Positions 36,951-49,250 of a stretch of 64,000 bases of DNA are shown here, one piece after another. The DNA is from Gigaspora rosea. Taxonomy: Eukaryota; Glomeromycota; Glomeromycetes; Diversisporales; Gigasporaceae. A model generated the notes under the pieces. The model had not been told where the DNA came from. It was given only the letters and a program-made list of their open reading frames with translations, and searched no databases. Every line of letters begins with the position of its first letter. Position 1 is the first letter of the stretch. The DNA is taken from positions 28,974 through 92,973 of the forward strand of contig QKWP01000234.1 of the NCBI GenBank assembly GCA_003550325.1, written 5' to 3'. The translations under genes were made by a program, and so were the position numbers.

Positions 36951-37884
36951 NNNNNNNNNNNNNNNNNNNNNNNNNNNNNNNNNNNNNNNNNNNNNNNNNN
37001 NNNNNNNNNNNNNNNNNNNNNNNNNNNNNNNNNNNNNNNNNNNNNNNNNNNNNNNNNNNNNNNNNNNNNNNNNNNNNNNNNNNNNNNNNNNNNNNNNNNN
37101 NNNNNNNNNNNNNNNNNNNNNNNNNNNNNNNNNNNNNNNNNNNNNNNNNNNNNNNNNNNNNNNNNNNNNNNNNNNNNNNNNNNNNNNNNNNNNNNNNNNN
37201 NNNNNNNNNNNNNNNNNNNNNNNNNNNNNNNNNNNNNNNNNNNNNNNNNNNNNNNNNNNNNNNNNNNNNNNNNNNNNNNNNNNNNNNNNNNNNNNNNNNN
37301 NNNNNNNNNNNNNNNNNNNNNNNNNNNNNNNNNNNNNNNNNNNNNNNNNNNNNNNNNNNNNNNNNNNNNNNNNNNNNNNNNNNNNNNNNNNNNNNNNNNN
37401 NNNNNNNNNNNNNNNNNNNNNNNNNNNNNNNNNNNNNNNNNNNNNNNNNNNNNNNNNNNNNNNNNNNNNNNNNNNNNNNNNNNNNNNNNNNNNNNNNNNN
37501 NNNNNNNNNNNNNNNNNNNNNNNNNNNNNNNNNNNNNNNNNNNNNNNNNNNNNNNNNNNNNNNNNNNNNNNNNNNNNNNNNNNNNNNNNNNNNNNNNNNN
37601 NNNNNNNNNNNNNNNNNNNNNNNNNNNNNNNNNNNNNNNNNNNNNNNNNNNNNNNNNNNNNNNNNNNNNNNNNNNNNNNNNNNNNNNNNNNNNNNNNNNN
37701 NNNNNNNNNNNNNNNNNNNNNNNNNNNNNNNNNNNNNNNNNNNNNNNNNNNNNNNNNNNNNNNNNNNNNNNNNNNNNNNNNNNNNNNNNNNNNNNNNNNN
37801 NNNNNNNNNNNNNNNNNNNNNNNNNNNNNNNNNNNNNNNNNNNNNNNNNNNNNNNNNNNNNNNNNNNNNNNNNNNNNNNNNNNN
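36951..37884. other. assembly gap (934 N)
   Basis: A run of N. Any apparent frame crossing it is meaningless. Confidence 1.
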
Positions 37885-37946
37885 TGTTTTTTTTTTTTTA
37901 TTTTTTTAGGGAACATTCTGTTTTTTTTTTTTTTAGGGAACATTCT

Positions 37947-38001
<55 letters not shown>
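37885..38001 (+). repeat. poly-T tract with duplicated AGGGAACATTCTG at gap edge
   Basis: TTTTAGGGAACATTCTG followed by T runs occurs twice (about 37904-37920 and 37931-37948), then more than 50 T in a row. Low complexity of this kind is the likely cause of the gap. Confidence 0.85.
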
Positions 38002-38005
<4 letters not shown>

Positions 38006-38099
38006 TGTATTTCAAAAAAAGGTAAAGATAAGTGAAAGTTCAATCTAATGTGTGAAATGTAGCTTATATATACCAAACCAAAAGCACTAACCAAAAAAT

Positions 38100-39008
38100 T
38101 TTTACTATAATGCTCAAATATAACCTCACATAGATTATTTGGGGTCCTCCTTTAACTATATACTGGTATTGCCTATTTAAACCCTTTGATTCCTGCCTTT
38201 TGCCAGTTTATTTTGTATCACTAGAACACTGTTCTGGATACAAACCACACTCTTAGAAGTAATTTATCCTTAGTGAGAAACTTGGTAGAGTATTTTTTTG
38301 TCCTATACAAGTATTACCTATACTTCGATAACTTACACATTCACTAAGGCTTATATTTGCAGTCAGGGGTTACCTTAAATCGCTACTATTATCTATTTCT
38401 GCCCTTGTAAAATTCACCTGACCCCAATACCTTCTCTTTTCTTTTCTAGTTTTTTTCTTCTGAAAGCTTTCTTTCTCCAGTTATAGGCTCCAATGATCTG
38501 GAAGAGTTGGTCTGCTATTAGTGAACCCAATGGTCACCTTCTTCCTAGTACATGCTTTTATATCACATGTTCTTTTTTTCTAGTATAATTCTGGTGGCTG
38601 GTTGGTAGGGTCTGCCATAAACTCTCAAAAAATTGTACATCTACTTCCGGTTAGTCTACTTCCAATCAGTCTTTATTCAATTTCTGTTCAAGTACTATTA
38701 AAAGTCTGGCTACTTTTCTACTTGGGTTTTGCCAAGTATGGTTTTCATTATTCTATAATTCTGTGTATAATATAGTGCCAATGCTCCCTGGGATCTATAT
38801 GCTCTGATTCTGTGTTAATACAGTACCAGAGCAGTACTAGAGCTTCTAATATGAGTTAGTATAACCCAGATTACAGATTTACAATTTGGGCTTAAAGTTC
38901 TGTAACACATATAAATTTTTCGAAATCATCTCCAGTGGAATTCGAACTCTGTACCTTTTGTTACAATTACTTGGAGTGACAACAATCAATTATACTATGT
39001 TACCATAC
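38100..39008 (-). mobile_element. retroposon family copy on the minus strand (old)
   Basis: Read on the minus strand, it starts with a decayed tRNA-like head (39008-38935, B-box-like AGAGTTCGAATTCCACT). The familiar internal words follow (CTTGGCAAAACC, CGGAAGTAGATGTACAA, GGTAACCCCTGACTG) up to GGGTTTAAATAGGCAATACC near 38170. C-to-T and G-to-A differences from the 10022 copy are numerous. No target duplication could be found. Confidence 0.7.
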
Positions 39009-39088
39009 CCTAAATTATTTAATTATTATATTCCTAACTGCTAATAATAATTATGTATTATATAATTTATTAATAACAACAATAAAAA

Positions 39089-40379
39089 TTAGGGTTTTAT
39101 TTTTTGGTGCACCTGCACCATGGTGCACCCCCGGATCACGTGATCAATGGTATTACAATTTTTTCGGTGCACTCCGGATTACGTGATCGATGTGATCGAT
39201 AATATTACGATTTTTTTCACTTAATTTATTAAGAATTTTACTTATGCAAAAGTGATATTTTATTTAAGAGCTACGATTTTAACTTTTTTATCAGCTACAG
39301 CAAATATACATTTAGCACAGTTTGTGTTGCTTCGCTTACGCTCAGAAACACCCTGTAGTCGCTTCGCTTCGGCTGTCGCCTCCGCTTCGCTCCATTTGCT
39401 TAAGCACTCATTCAAACTCATTTATACCCTAAACCTCACCCTAACCCTAACTAACGAATTCATGAAACACGTCAAAATCCGCCACTGATGGGAGACCGTT
39501 ATCAATAATGTGACGAAGAGACAAAAATTACACAAACACAAAAAAAAAGCTGACGCGTAGGAAGAAGAAAAGAACGTTAGTAAAAAGAAAAAAAAATTCA
39601 CAAGTCAACAATAAATCAGCCCAAAGTCATACTTCCCAAAATATGCCCAATAACTGGAATGAGAAAACATACGCCTTAGAAAGTACGAAGACACCCTTAA
39701 AAAGCTGGAAAAAAAAAAAGCATTAGAAACACTTTACAAGTCGCAAAACAAAAATGATGAACGAAAATAAAATACATCCCAGAAATCCAAGAATACGCGT
39801 ATGACCACATAGACCAACGGCGAAATGGCACTAACGCAATGAGATTCATACGAGTCTAAGTGATTATACCATAAGTGCGGCACGTCGACGAAATCACACT
39901 AGGGAAAACTGAAATTCACGCAAACACCAAGGAAGGGGTAAACCAGTGGCAAAGCAGACAGTAAGCAAACAGTAAGGTAGACGACAAAGCAGACGGCAAA
40001 GAAGCACAAAACAAACGGCGAAAAAGTAGCACAAAGCAAGTAGCAAAGCAGGCAGCAAATGTATATTAACACCGAAATGACGATGACACCGAAATAACAA
40101 CAACACCGAAATAACAACAACACTGAAATGACGATGATACCGAAATAACGACACCAAAGTAACGGCACTACCAATGACTAACCTGTTACCTGAAAGAAAA
40201 AGCGAAAGTAGTTAGTAAACGTAATGAAAGCTAAAAAGCTAAACAATTAATAATAAAAAAAAAATGTAAACAAAAAAAAACCGATGATCATTATCAATCA
40301 TTAATTGTTTATATACCCCGTGATTAGGGATGCACCATAGTGCATGGTGCACCAAATTATAATTCCCTAAAAATTATAT
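39089..40379. mobile_element. 1.3-kb TIR element with TTAGGG..GGTGCACC..ATGGTGCA ends
   Basis: The left end TTAGGGTTTTATTTTTTGGT, continuing into GCACC and ATGGTGCACCC, is matched inverted at 40379-40318 (TTAGGGAATTATAATTTGGT and so on). Both ends continue to a GATCACG/AATCACG block. A near-duplicate AAAAATT flanks both sides, so the target duplication may be about 7-8 bp. The interior has unusual base usage (CpG-rich, A-rich on the plus strand) with tandem GACACCGAAATAACAACAAC words (40080-40150) and AGCAAAGCAG-type repeats. YAYDHIDQRRNGTNAMRFIR-like residues near 39792-39855 hint at a decayed protein, but nothing is intact. Confidence 0.7.
39426..39452 (-). repeat. interstitial telomere-like repeat
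   Basis: ACCCTAAACCTCACCCTAACCCTAA, about four CCCTAA-type units with variants, inside the TIR element at 39089-40379. Confidence 0.7.
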
Positions 40380-40380
40380 A

Positions 40381-41519
40381 TTTTATTAATAATAATCATA
40401 TTGATATCTGCTTAATCTTTTTTATTGATATTTATAAAGATAATTCTTTATTTTTTTTATTCATTATATACAAATCAATTTTTATTACCTTGTACTACAT
40501 ATTTTCTTCTTCAAAACTTTATTAATTTGCAAGAAAATAGTATAAAATTCATTATCAAAAAATTCTAATCTTCAATATAATAAGAAATTTAAGCTAATAC
40601 CTTTAAGATTCTTTGCATTGGTATTTCAAAAGAGCTAAACATGCCTAATAAAAATAGAAATAACTTGAAAATACAAGTTTGTTATATTAAAAATTTTACA
40701 AATAATATGTATTACCCACTATGCTAAGCATGGCAGTTATAAAAAAATATAGAAAAATATAAACTTATATTATTTTTTTAAAACAAAATTATGCCAATTA
40801 TTTTCTAACACCCATCTTCAGATTTCTGCTATTGCCAAAATACAAAAACTATTAAAATATATATAAATATTCAAATGTATTCTTTTAATATATAAAAATT
40901 TAGCTAGCATTTATGATTATATACTAATTCTTTTTTATTATCTTTTTATTTATTTATATATTAATTTTTTAATTTTTATTTATTATAATTATTATTTTTT
41001 TCTATTCAGCAGTCATGCTATAACTTTATTAAACTCTAAATTATAACTATAGTAGACTAAAAATTTTTTTACAGAGTAAAGCAAATTAAGCTCTTAATAT
41101 CAAAGTGTGACTTACCTAGTTGTCTAAAAATATCTAAATGTGACCTGCTATAGCAAACTATTTTCTTATCATAATTTTTTCTTTTAATAGAATCTAGAGA
41201 TCTGAATTATTGACTAGAGTTGCTACCTGTCATGACTACCAACATTCTCAAGAATTCTTTTTTTAGCTTCTCGAGTAGAAGGATTCTACTAAAATAAACC
41301 AAAACTGTATAGAAAATAAAGAGAAATATTAAAAAAAGGAAAAGCCTACACTATCTAAGTGAATAACCAAAGTATACAAAAAATAAAATGAAAAGAAAGA
41401 AGAAAAAGGCAAAAGTGAATGAAACATGACAATACTATATAAAAAGAAACAAAAAGAAAAAAAAGCTATATCTAAAAGAACATTCTAGAAAGAAATTTTA
41501 TTTTAAAATTTCTTCAAAA
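40381..41519. other. AT-rich non-coding sequence
   Basis: No gene or element recognised. Confidence 0.4.
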
Positions 41520-42041
41520 CATTTCACATGTTATTCTTTGTTTTCACTCATGACTGGATTCCGATTTGGTAGGTGTATTCCTGAATTAGAAGAAGTAAAT
41601 GCTACTGATCTTTTGGAGAAGTAAACTAAAATGCCTACTTTGTTAAAATTTTGAAAAATCCAAAGAGATGATGGAAAAAGTACCAAACTAAAAGGAGTTA
41701 GTAAGAGTTATACTATATAAAATAGCATGTTTAACCAAGCCTCTACTTCTATTTTCATGTCTATAGAACTTGACAAAGCTCTAAAACTATTTTTATATCT
41801 ATAGAACTTGACAAAGCTCTAGAATCTCTTTATTACATTTTTGCTCGATAGTACCAAAGCCTGTCAAGGTGCTTCACTTAAAAGTTTGCTGGTCTTTTTT
41901 ATTTCTATTTTAGTTACAGAACATTTAGTAAATAGACTTTGTACTTAATAGCAGCTTGGTAAATTAACTATAGAGTTTGTCGTAGTTCAGTTTTCTTGAA
42001 AAATTGGTATAAAGAATTGTTGAAAAGAGTTTAAAAACATT

Positions 42042-42137
<96 letters not shown>

Positions 42138-42680
42138 ATATATTATAGATATACACAATCAACTCTTTCCAACGATCACTTGGAACATATTACAAACGGA
42201 AGAAAAACAAAAAGATTTTGTTGAAACAGTGCCTGTACTTAATGTATAGTAGAATAACACAAGGAAACAGTTTTTACAAAGGTCAACTGACGCACCGGGG
42301 ACTCCTTTGTATATTTGATATACAAGCCAAGAGTGTACATTTACAAGATAACTAGCAGAAAGTGGAGCCCTTGTATGAGAAATTTTGGTGGAGATTAAAA
42401 ATTTCTTTCATCGACGAAGTACCTTGTGGCAAAACAGTGAAAAACAACAAAAAAATGAGTTTTTTTGATCTCACCTTTTCCTTTAAATTTCTTTTGAGTA
42501 TCGTCATACTTCCCTTTGGATTTTTTCAAAATTTTCACCAAAAAGTGAGAATCCTAGTTTACCATCTCCAAAAGTTCAGCAGTGTTTACTTCTTCCGAAT
42601 TGGGATGATCCGAATTGGGACTGGCGCTGTCATGAGTGAATTTGGTTGCTACATACAAATAAACAATGAATGATGTGGTT
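41520..42680. repeat. inverted duplication with (TTA)n between the arms
   Basis: The left arm 41520-41690 is the reverse complement of the right arm 42500-42675. Shared words are CACTCATGAC, AGAAGAAGTAAA, TTTTGGAGA..GTAAACTA and AAAATTTTGAAAAA followed by TCCAAAG. The right arm's complement reads like decayed coding (for example GENFEKIQ), which the left arm shares imperfectly. A long (TTA)n run at 42046-42136, about 30 units, lies between the arms. It may be a foldback element whose ends I could not define. Confidence 0.65.
42046..42136 (+). repeat. (TTA)n microsatellite, about 30 units
   Basis: An uninterrupted trinucleotide run, likely length-polymorphic. The poly-Asn frame on the complement is an artefact. 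Confidence 0.98.
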
Positions 42681-42689
42681 GGATCTGGA

Positions 42690-43324
42690 GGGTACGTGAA
42701 AAATTTCTTATCTTTTTTTTAGTTTCGTTTTTGTTTTCTTTTTTTTCATATATTTGTATATATAAATACACTGTTAGATATTAGTCTTGTGGTATTATAT
42801 AATTTTTATCGTTTATGCTAGACGTGTTAGCATCTACAGTTTCTATTCTCTCACTGCTTTTTCTTTGGTTTTTCTTTTATTATTATTTTTTCTTTTGGTT
42901 GTATATTTGGTTGGTTTTTTGGTTAGTCGTTTAGGTATTGTCCCCCTTTAATCTTTTTCCCTTTTTTATTCTTCTTTATAAGAAGCTCAAAGAAGAAGTT
43001 TTTAGGTGAAATGGATTCTTTAGTTGGTTTCTGAAGCCAGGCGGTGCTATATTTCTTGCTAATGGGGAAGACCGTTGCTTGAGTACTTTTTCAGTATAGT
43101 AGCCAAAGTTGGGCACCAATTCAGGCAGCCGGCTTAGTTCGATCATTACAATTAGTATATAAATTATGTAGCTTTTATGTAATTTGCTAATAAAGATCAA
43201 ATGGGTTACAAAGTTTAAAAAAAAAATTATTATTATTATTATAATTATTATTATTATTTTTAATTTTTTTTTACTTGCTTTTTTTAATAATTGTTAAATG
43301 GATATCGACTTTACAATAATAATT
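42690..43324. other. non-coding, nothing recognised
   Basis: T-rich tract 42840-42980, then a (TTA)n-like patch at 43228-43256. No gene. Confidence 0.4.
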
Positions 43325-43875
43325 TTGGGTGTGGTAATATAGAGAAGCTATCTGGTTGTTACACTCTAAGTGGCAGGTTTAGAGTTCAAATTCCACTAGA
43401 AATAAATTGGAAAATAGGCCTGTATTATGGTAACATTTGTTCATCAATCGGTTAGGTATATTATCTGTAACCTTGTTGAATAGGAGCTTTGGCATAGTTA
43501 TGTAACTTACACAGACAAATCCAAGAGACTGGAACAATTGAAACCTATTTGGCAAGTCCCGAGTGGAGAGGTAGCTGGACTTTCAACAGTACTGAGAAAA
43601 AGGATTCAATGTGACTGACTGGAAAAACTGAACAAGCAAGAGTTCCGATGGCAAAGAGGACCAACCAACCTGGCCACCAAGGTCATACCAAAGAAAAAGA
43701 ACATACATTATAGAAGCATGAACCAAGAAAAGTGTGACCTTAGGCACTTAAAACCTGGCAGACCAATCCTTCTGGACCAACTGGATTAGTAGTCTGAAAT
43801 AACTAGGGAAAATAATCCAAAGAGTAACTGACTAAGTACTGGGGTTTAGTAAACTTCACAAGGGCAAACGAAACT
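43325..43875 (+). mobile_element. retroposon family copy (truncated, decayed)
   Basis: The tRNA-like head at 43328-43402 (B-box-like AGAGTTCAAATTCC) is followed by AATAGGCCTGTATTATGGTA, ATCGGTTAGGTATATTATCT, TTTGGCAAGTCCCGAGT, CAACCTGGCCACCAA and GGACCAACTGGATTAG. These are colinear with the copy at 10022 up to GGGTTTAGTAAACTTCACAA. The 3' end is missing or unrelated. Differences are mainly C-to-T and G-to-A. Confidence 0.8.
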
Positions 43876-45400
43876 AATTGGCTAATAAGAAGTGGAAGTA
43901 TGTAAGCATGTACGTGTCAAAACCCAATGGAGCTCTGGGCATACCCATATGGGAGTCTTCGGACACTAAAAGGTTCTGGGACCACCAATACAAGTATATG
44001 CTAATATAAGTGCATGCATTAGTAAACCAGGTTCTCCCTAGCCTCATAATGCTATCCAACTATATTTAGTACTAAAAGTATTTGCAAAACATGCCCAGAG
44101 ATCTTGCCATCATAGCAGAAAGTATAGTCGTTCGCACATTTCCAAATTCGAAATGTTAAATCCTGGTCCTCAAATTGCAGAAAACCGGCTAGTTGTGGCA
44201 GCATGCAGGCTTGAGATACTTACCCAATCAGATAGAGGCAGCTGCATGGCTTGAGATACGAACCCCCAAGAAGTATACTAGTAAGAGATTTTCTGTGTAT
44301 ACCAGATTTGGGTACACCAATTTGGAAGCAACCTGGCAACACATACCAAATTGGAAGTAATGATATTAGAAAATATGGGCAAAGTAGCAGACATGTGAAC
44401 ATTAATTATTGGTTGAAAAAAGATGTACAAATCTAGGTCAACTATATAAATAGAAATATAAAAGGCTCTAGTGAGTTTTAGCCATAGATAAAAGGTTTAT
44501 AGTCTGAAATTCTAGTCTCAATACTTGTATATAATATGTATGAACTTACAGCACTATCATATATCAATCTATTTAAGTATACACCTCTAATATTAAAAAA
44601 AATAAAATAATTTTAAATTAACATAAATTCAATAATAATGTAAAAAAATATATAAACTACTTTTTATTATTATTAACAGATCATCTTAAAATTCAAATTG
44701 CATTTATTGCAATTTTATTTAAATATATTAATTCAATTTTATTAAGTTTTTTTTATTTAATATTTATTTAATAGTTTAAGGTTCAATCAGTTTTAATAAA
44801 CTCAACAATAACTACTTCACAAAAAATTTAATTTGCAGAAAATTAATTTTAGACAAAGCTATTTTGCAGCTAATTAATTCACAGAAATTTTTGCAAATTA
44901 ATTCTAGTTATTGTATTAGAGTTAAGTTTAGGTTTAAAAATGACGCAATTTAAAAAAATTGACAAAATATATTGAATTAATAGTTTGTAGTATTAATATT
45001 TTTTAATATAGTGCACCACTAGATATGCCAAAACCCCAAAATATATCAAGATAGGTCAGATTAATTATAAAATTACTAAAAAAGAAAGATCTGCAGAAAA
45101 CTTCTCAAAAATAAGCAAAAAATTACTATAAATAGAAAAAATCTATATAAAAAAATTTAAAAATAAGCAAACTTATACCTGATTTATCTATATATATTTC
45201 AGAGTTCTGATATGCCTATGCACCAAAAATTTTAATAGTGTACCAATAGTGCACTATTAAATTTATATATGTACTATCAACCCTAGTCTAGACATGCATT
45301 TCAGTTTTTTGTGCCAGGTTATATCAATTATGTAATATATCATTGTAAATAATATAAAGTTAACCAATAAAATTTAAGAATTTTAGTTATTTTGATTATC
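43876..45400. other. non-coding sequence with local repeats
   Basis: GGCTTGAGATAC occurs at 44210 and 44249 in a short duplicated segment. From 44560 to 45390 the sequence is A/T-rich. Frames at 43874-44059 and 44220-44436 lack any recognisable motif. Confidence 0.4.
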
Positions 45401-45538
45401 ATATGGGCGGATTTGACTCCAAAATGCAGAAATGTGATTATCATAAAATTCACGCTGATTGGTTAATTTACCTCGTACAATATGAAAATTTGAGGTGTCG
45501 TGAAAGCATCATAGCTTTTTTTTTTTAAATATAGTATA

Positions 45539-47698
45539 CATCAGCGAATTATATATACGTAATATTACGTAAGATATTACGGCCCGCAATATTACAAAAA
45601 TCTTACGATTGCCACGGTTTATTACGTAATATATTACGTTATATTACAGTAATATTACGATTATTATTTCAGAATATTTCGAAATATATTGCAAAATATT
45701 GCGAAATAAACCAAATAAAAAATGCCCCTACAGGGGTCGCGTACTCATGCAAATCAATAAACTAATGCGCGCAGGAGGTAATATTTTGATAATTTCGCAT
45801 TGTTTCGCAATATTTTGCAAATTTTCGCAAATTTTTAAAAATTTTTAAAAAATAAATAAATGATATACATATTTACATAATCATGCTTTTTACAGGTTTT
45901 CACAATATTTCGCACGGTTTCGCAATTTAATATAAAATTTTTATTTTTTTATTTATTATTATATATTATATTTTACATTTATTAAATATACATTTTTAAT
46001 TAATATTACATACTTTATTATATATTACATATTATTTCTACATTATTACAAATATTTTAAACTACTTTCGCACTTCGTCACATCTTATTCTATCACTATA
46101 TACAAAAAACTAGCTCTACACACTTATTTTCGCTCACTTCACAGTTAGTTATTATCTTCGCTTTTTTGTTTTTGAAAGTATCAGAAGTCATCATTGGAAT
46201 GCGCAAAGTTTTGAAAAGTTGTTATTTTTTTCGCAAAGTGCCGAAATAAAATAAATTATGTAATAGAAAAAAATTTAAAAATAAACCAAAAAAAACAAAA
46301 AAAAAAACACAAAAAAAAAATTGAAGCAAAACCTTGAAAGAACTTGCAAAAACTTGCAAAACTTAGCAAAAACTTGTGCCTATTTCTCTAAAGAAGCGTT
46401 CTTAAAAATTTAGAAATTGCTTAAGGTGTGTTCTTGAAAGTGTCGGAAGTCGTCGTTAAAATGCGCAAGGTTTCGAAAAGTTGTTTTTTACACAAAGTGT
46501 CGAAATAAAATAAGTTAATAAAAAAAATTTAAAAATAAACTAAAAAAACAAAAACAAAAAACATAAAACAAAAAGAAAATAAAGCGAAACCTTGCAAGAA
46601 CTTGCAAAAATTAGCAAAAACTTGCGAAAACTTGTACCTATTTTTCTAAAGAAATGTTCTTGAAAATTTAGGAAGTCGTCGTTGGAATGTGCAAGATTTC
46701 GAAAAGTTGTTGTTTTTCTCGTGCCGAAATAAAATAAATTAATAAAAAAAATTTAAAAATAACCAAAAAAACAAAAACAAAAACCACGAAACAAAAAAAA
46801 AATAAAACGAAACCTTGCAAAAACTTGCAAAAATTTGCAAAAATTTGTGAAAACTTGTACCTATTTTTCTAAAAAAGCGTTTTTGAAAATTTAGAAATTT
46901 CTGGGAGTATGTTCTTGAAAGTGTCAGAAGTTGTAGTTGGCATATGCAATGGTTCGAAAAGTTTTGTTTTCTCGCAAAGTGCCAAAATAAAATAAATTAA
47001 TAAAAAAATTTTAAAATAAACCAAAAAAACAAAACAAAAAACACGAAACGAAAAAATAAATGAAACGAAACCTTGCAAGAACTTGCAAAAACTTGCAAAA
47101 ACTTGTGAAAACTTGCGAAAACTTGCGCCCATTTCTCTAAAGAAGTATTTTTGAAAGTTTAGAAATTGCTAGTGGTTTATTCTTGAAAGTGTCGAAAGTC
47201 GTAGTTGGTTTGCGCAAGGTTTCGAAAAGTTGGGTGTTTTTCTTGTAAAGTGCTGAAATAATAAAAAAATTAAAAAATAAATAAATAAAAAAAATGGAAA
47301 AAAAACAAACGAAAACAAAAAAAACAAACGAAACAAAATAAAAAACAAAAAAGTGAAAAAAAACAAAATAGAAGATTTAATTATAAACAAAAGATCTAAT
47401 CTGATCTTGTAGTACAGAATTTGAACATCATCAAACTATTTCGAACTATTTCGAAAAATTAGGCTAATGCACGATCCAGATTACAGATCTACTGATCTAG
47501 CTTGGTTTCCTAGTCCTAAAATATTTTGAAAGAGTTCAAAATATTTCATAATATATTTCGAAATATTTCGAAATTACTTTTGTGATATTTCGAAATTTTG
47601 ATTTTTCGAAATATTTCGAAATATATTACGTAATATTTTGCTTATATTACGGTTCGTAAAATCTTACATAAGATTACGCTATTATAAATTTGCTGATG
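45539..47698. mobile_element. 2.2-kb TIR element, full copy C of the CTTGCAAAGTGC family
   Basis: The ends CATCAGCGAATTATATATAC (45539) and, inverted, CATCAGCAAATTTATAATAG (47698) continue as related ACGTAAT/TTACG-rich repeats for about 60 bp. TA flanks both sides (45537-45538, 47699-47700). The interior is a mosaic of ATATTTCGAAATATT words near each end and a tandem array in the middle. No transposase. Copies A and B look like older relatives that have lost one or both ends. Confidence 0.75.
46180..47390 (+). repeat. tandem array of about 250-bp units (five copies)
   Basis: AAATAAAATAAATTAATAA-type blocks recur near 46247, 46504, 46731, 46985 and 47258, a spacing of about 230-270. Each is followed by an A/C-rich run, ACCTTGCAAGAACTTGCAA, TATTTTTCTAAAGAA, GAAAATTTAGAAATTGCT and GTGTCGGAAGTCGTCG-like words. 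CpG is still frequent here, unlike in copies A and B. Confidence 0.85.
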
Positions 47699-48136
47699 TA
47701 GTTGATATTTTACATTTATATTCAACGAGGTTTTAGCTTCTTTGATCCTCTTCTGATCCTCTTCAGATCCTAAAAATGAAGAAGCTTTTATTAGAGACAA
47801 TTTCAAAGGGTAACTGCACAAAAATACAAGATTATGTGCAATATGTGGCAAGAACGCGAAGGTTTTTACCAGTTCGTTTATTTTAGATTTGATTTCGTTT
47901 TCATAACAGTTTTCTAATCACAAACACATTTATATTTGCTAGTAACTATAGTTATTTATTTTCTTCTTGAGTTCGCTTGGCTCAATCATCTAAATATATA
48001 TAGCTTATCAGTTATGTACTTTTTGAGAATACGATGTTTTACTGCATTACTATATAAGTTACAAACTTTAATATTTTATTTTATAATAATATTAATATTT
48101 ATACTTGTATATTAATTAGTCTTGTAGGAATTAAAT

Positions 48137-49250
48137 TGCTAAGTAAGCATAGATATGGTTTAGATCAAATTTTTTTTTTTAACTTTAGAGGCCGGGTACT
48201 ATGGCCGGGATTTTTATTATGAGTTATTAGGACGTAATATTTATTACATGAATGAGGATACAACTAGCCACACGTGCACTTTTGGTGCCTAATTTAAGTA
48301 GTCCGCCCAAAGGTTCTACACTAGCTGCCATACCTACAATCCAACTACGGGAATTGCCTATTTAAACCCTCTGGTTCACGCTCTTCCTATTACTACCTGT
48401 TGTACTGCACAAGCGCAGATATTAAAGGGCCCCAACTCTTTTAGATAAATCATTAGCCTAAGAGCTACTTTACCCTCGCACCAATTGCCTACCGTTGTCT
48501 TCTGTGTCCCATTCCACTTCGGATACGGATTTAGCGACAAAACCGCCTGCCCTTATTAGGTTCATTCCGATCCTGACTACTCACCTTCTTTTGGTAGTGC
48601 CGTTGTAGATCTTCACTATTACCTTCTAATTCGGGACTTGCCAAACGGGTTTCCATTTCTCTGGTTCCCTGGATTTATGGTGTAACAATAACACCATTGC
48701 GCCGTAGCTCCTATTCAAGATGGTGGAACCAAGGTAACAGGTTTTTGCAACCCAACCGATCTGAACCACATGGTTACCGAACACAGGTCTATTGTTCAAA
48801 GCGTCAACAGTGGGATTCGAACTGTCAACCTGCCGCTTGGGGGGTGACACCTTAACCACTTCTCTAAGGCGCCACACCCTTGGTTTAGATCAAATAAGCG
48901 ATATTATTTAGTTTAATCATATATATTAGATATAGACTAAAAAATTACATTACATTTAATAAAGCAAAGAATAGCAGAAAAATACAATAAAATTACTACT
49001 TAAAATGTATTAATAAAGGTAGAGAAAGTAAAACTTTGTGTATAATAAATAATTTAGAATTTGATTGATTAAATAAGCATAGATATGGTTTAGCAATACC
49101 ATTTAATTTAATTATAAATATTAGATATAGACTAAATAATTAATAAAGCAACGATATACAATAGAATTTCTATTTAAAATGTATTAATAAAGATAGAGAA
49201 AGTGAAGCTTCGTGTATAATAAATAATTTAGTAATTTGATTGATTAGCAA
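48137..49250 (+). repeat. tandem duplication of about 190 bp, one unit split by a retroposon
   Basis: TAAGCATAGATATGGTTTAG followed by TTAGATATAGACTAAA, AAAATGTATTAATAAAG and GTGTATAATAAATAATTTAG occurs twice: from 48143 (resuming at 48896 after the insertion) and from 49074. Only the first unit contains the retroposon. Confidence 0.8.
48171..48880 (-). mobile_element. tRNA-headed retroposon, minus strand, 15-bp TSD
   Basis: A perfect 15-bp direct repeat TGGTTTAGATCAAAT flanks it (48156-48170 and 48881-48895). On the minus strand it starts AGGGTGTGGCGCCTTAGAGA, with A-box-like and B-box-like (CAGTTCGAATCCC) words. It runs through the same internal words as the 10022 copy and ends in an A tail (the T run at 48171-48180). 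It keeps more CpG and fewer C-to-T changes than the copies at 34855, 38100 and 43325, so it is among the youngest. At 710 bp it lacks part of the interior of the 1-kb copy. Confidence 0.9.

Noticed and set aside
36915..38015. 366-codon minus-strand frame
   Set aside because: It crosses the N gap and is otherwise poly-Lys from T runs.
39894..40174. two overlapping 90-codon minus-strand frames
   Set aside because: They arise from tandem GACACCGAAATAAC repeats inside a TIR element, so the residues simply repeat.
41964..42158. poly-Asn frame
   Set aside because: It is a translation of the (TTA)n microsatellite.
48626..48877. 83-codon minus-strand frame
   Set aside because: It lies within the tRNA-like head and body of a retroposon. 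The related frame in the 10022 copy is on the other strand relative to the element, so no conserved coding frame exists.
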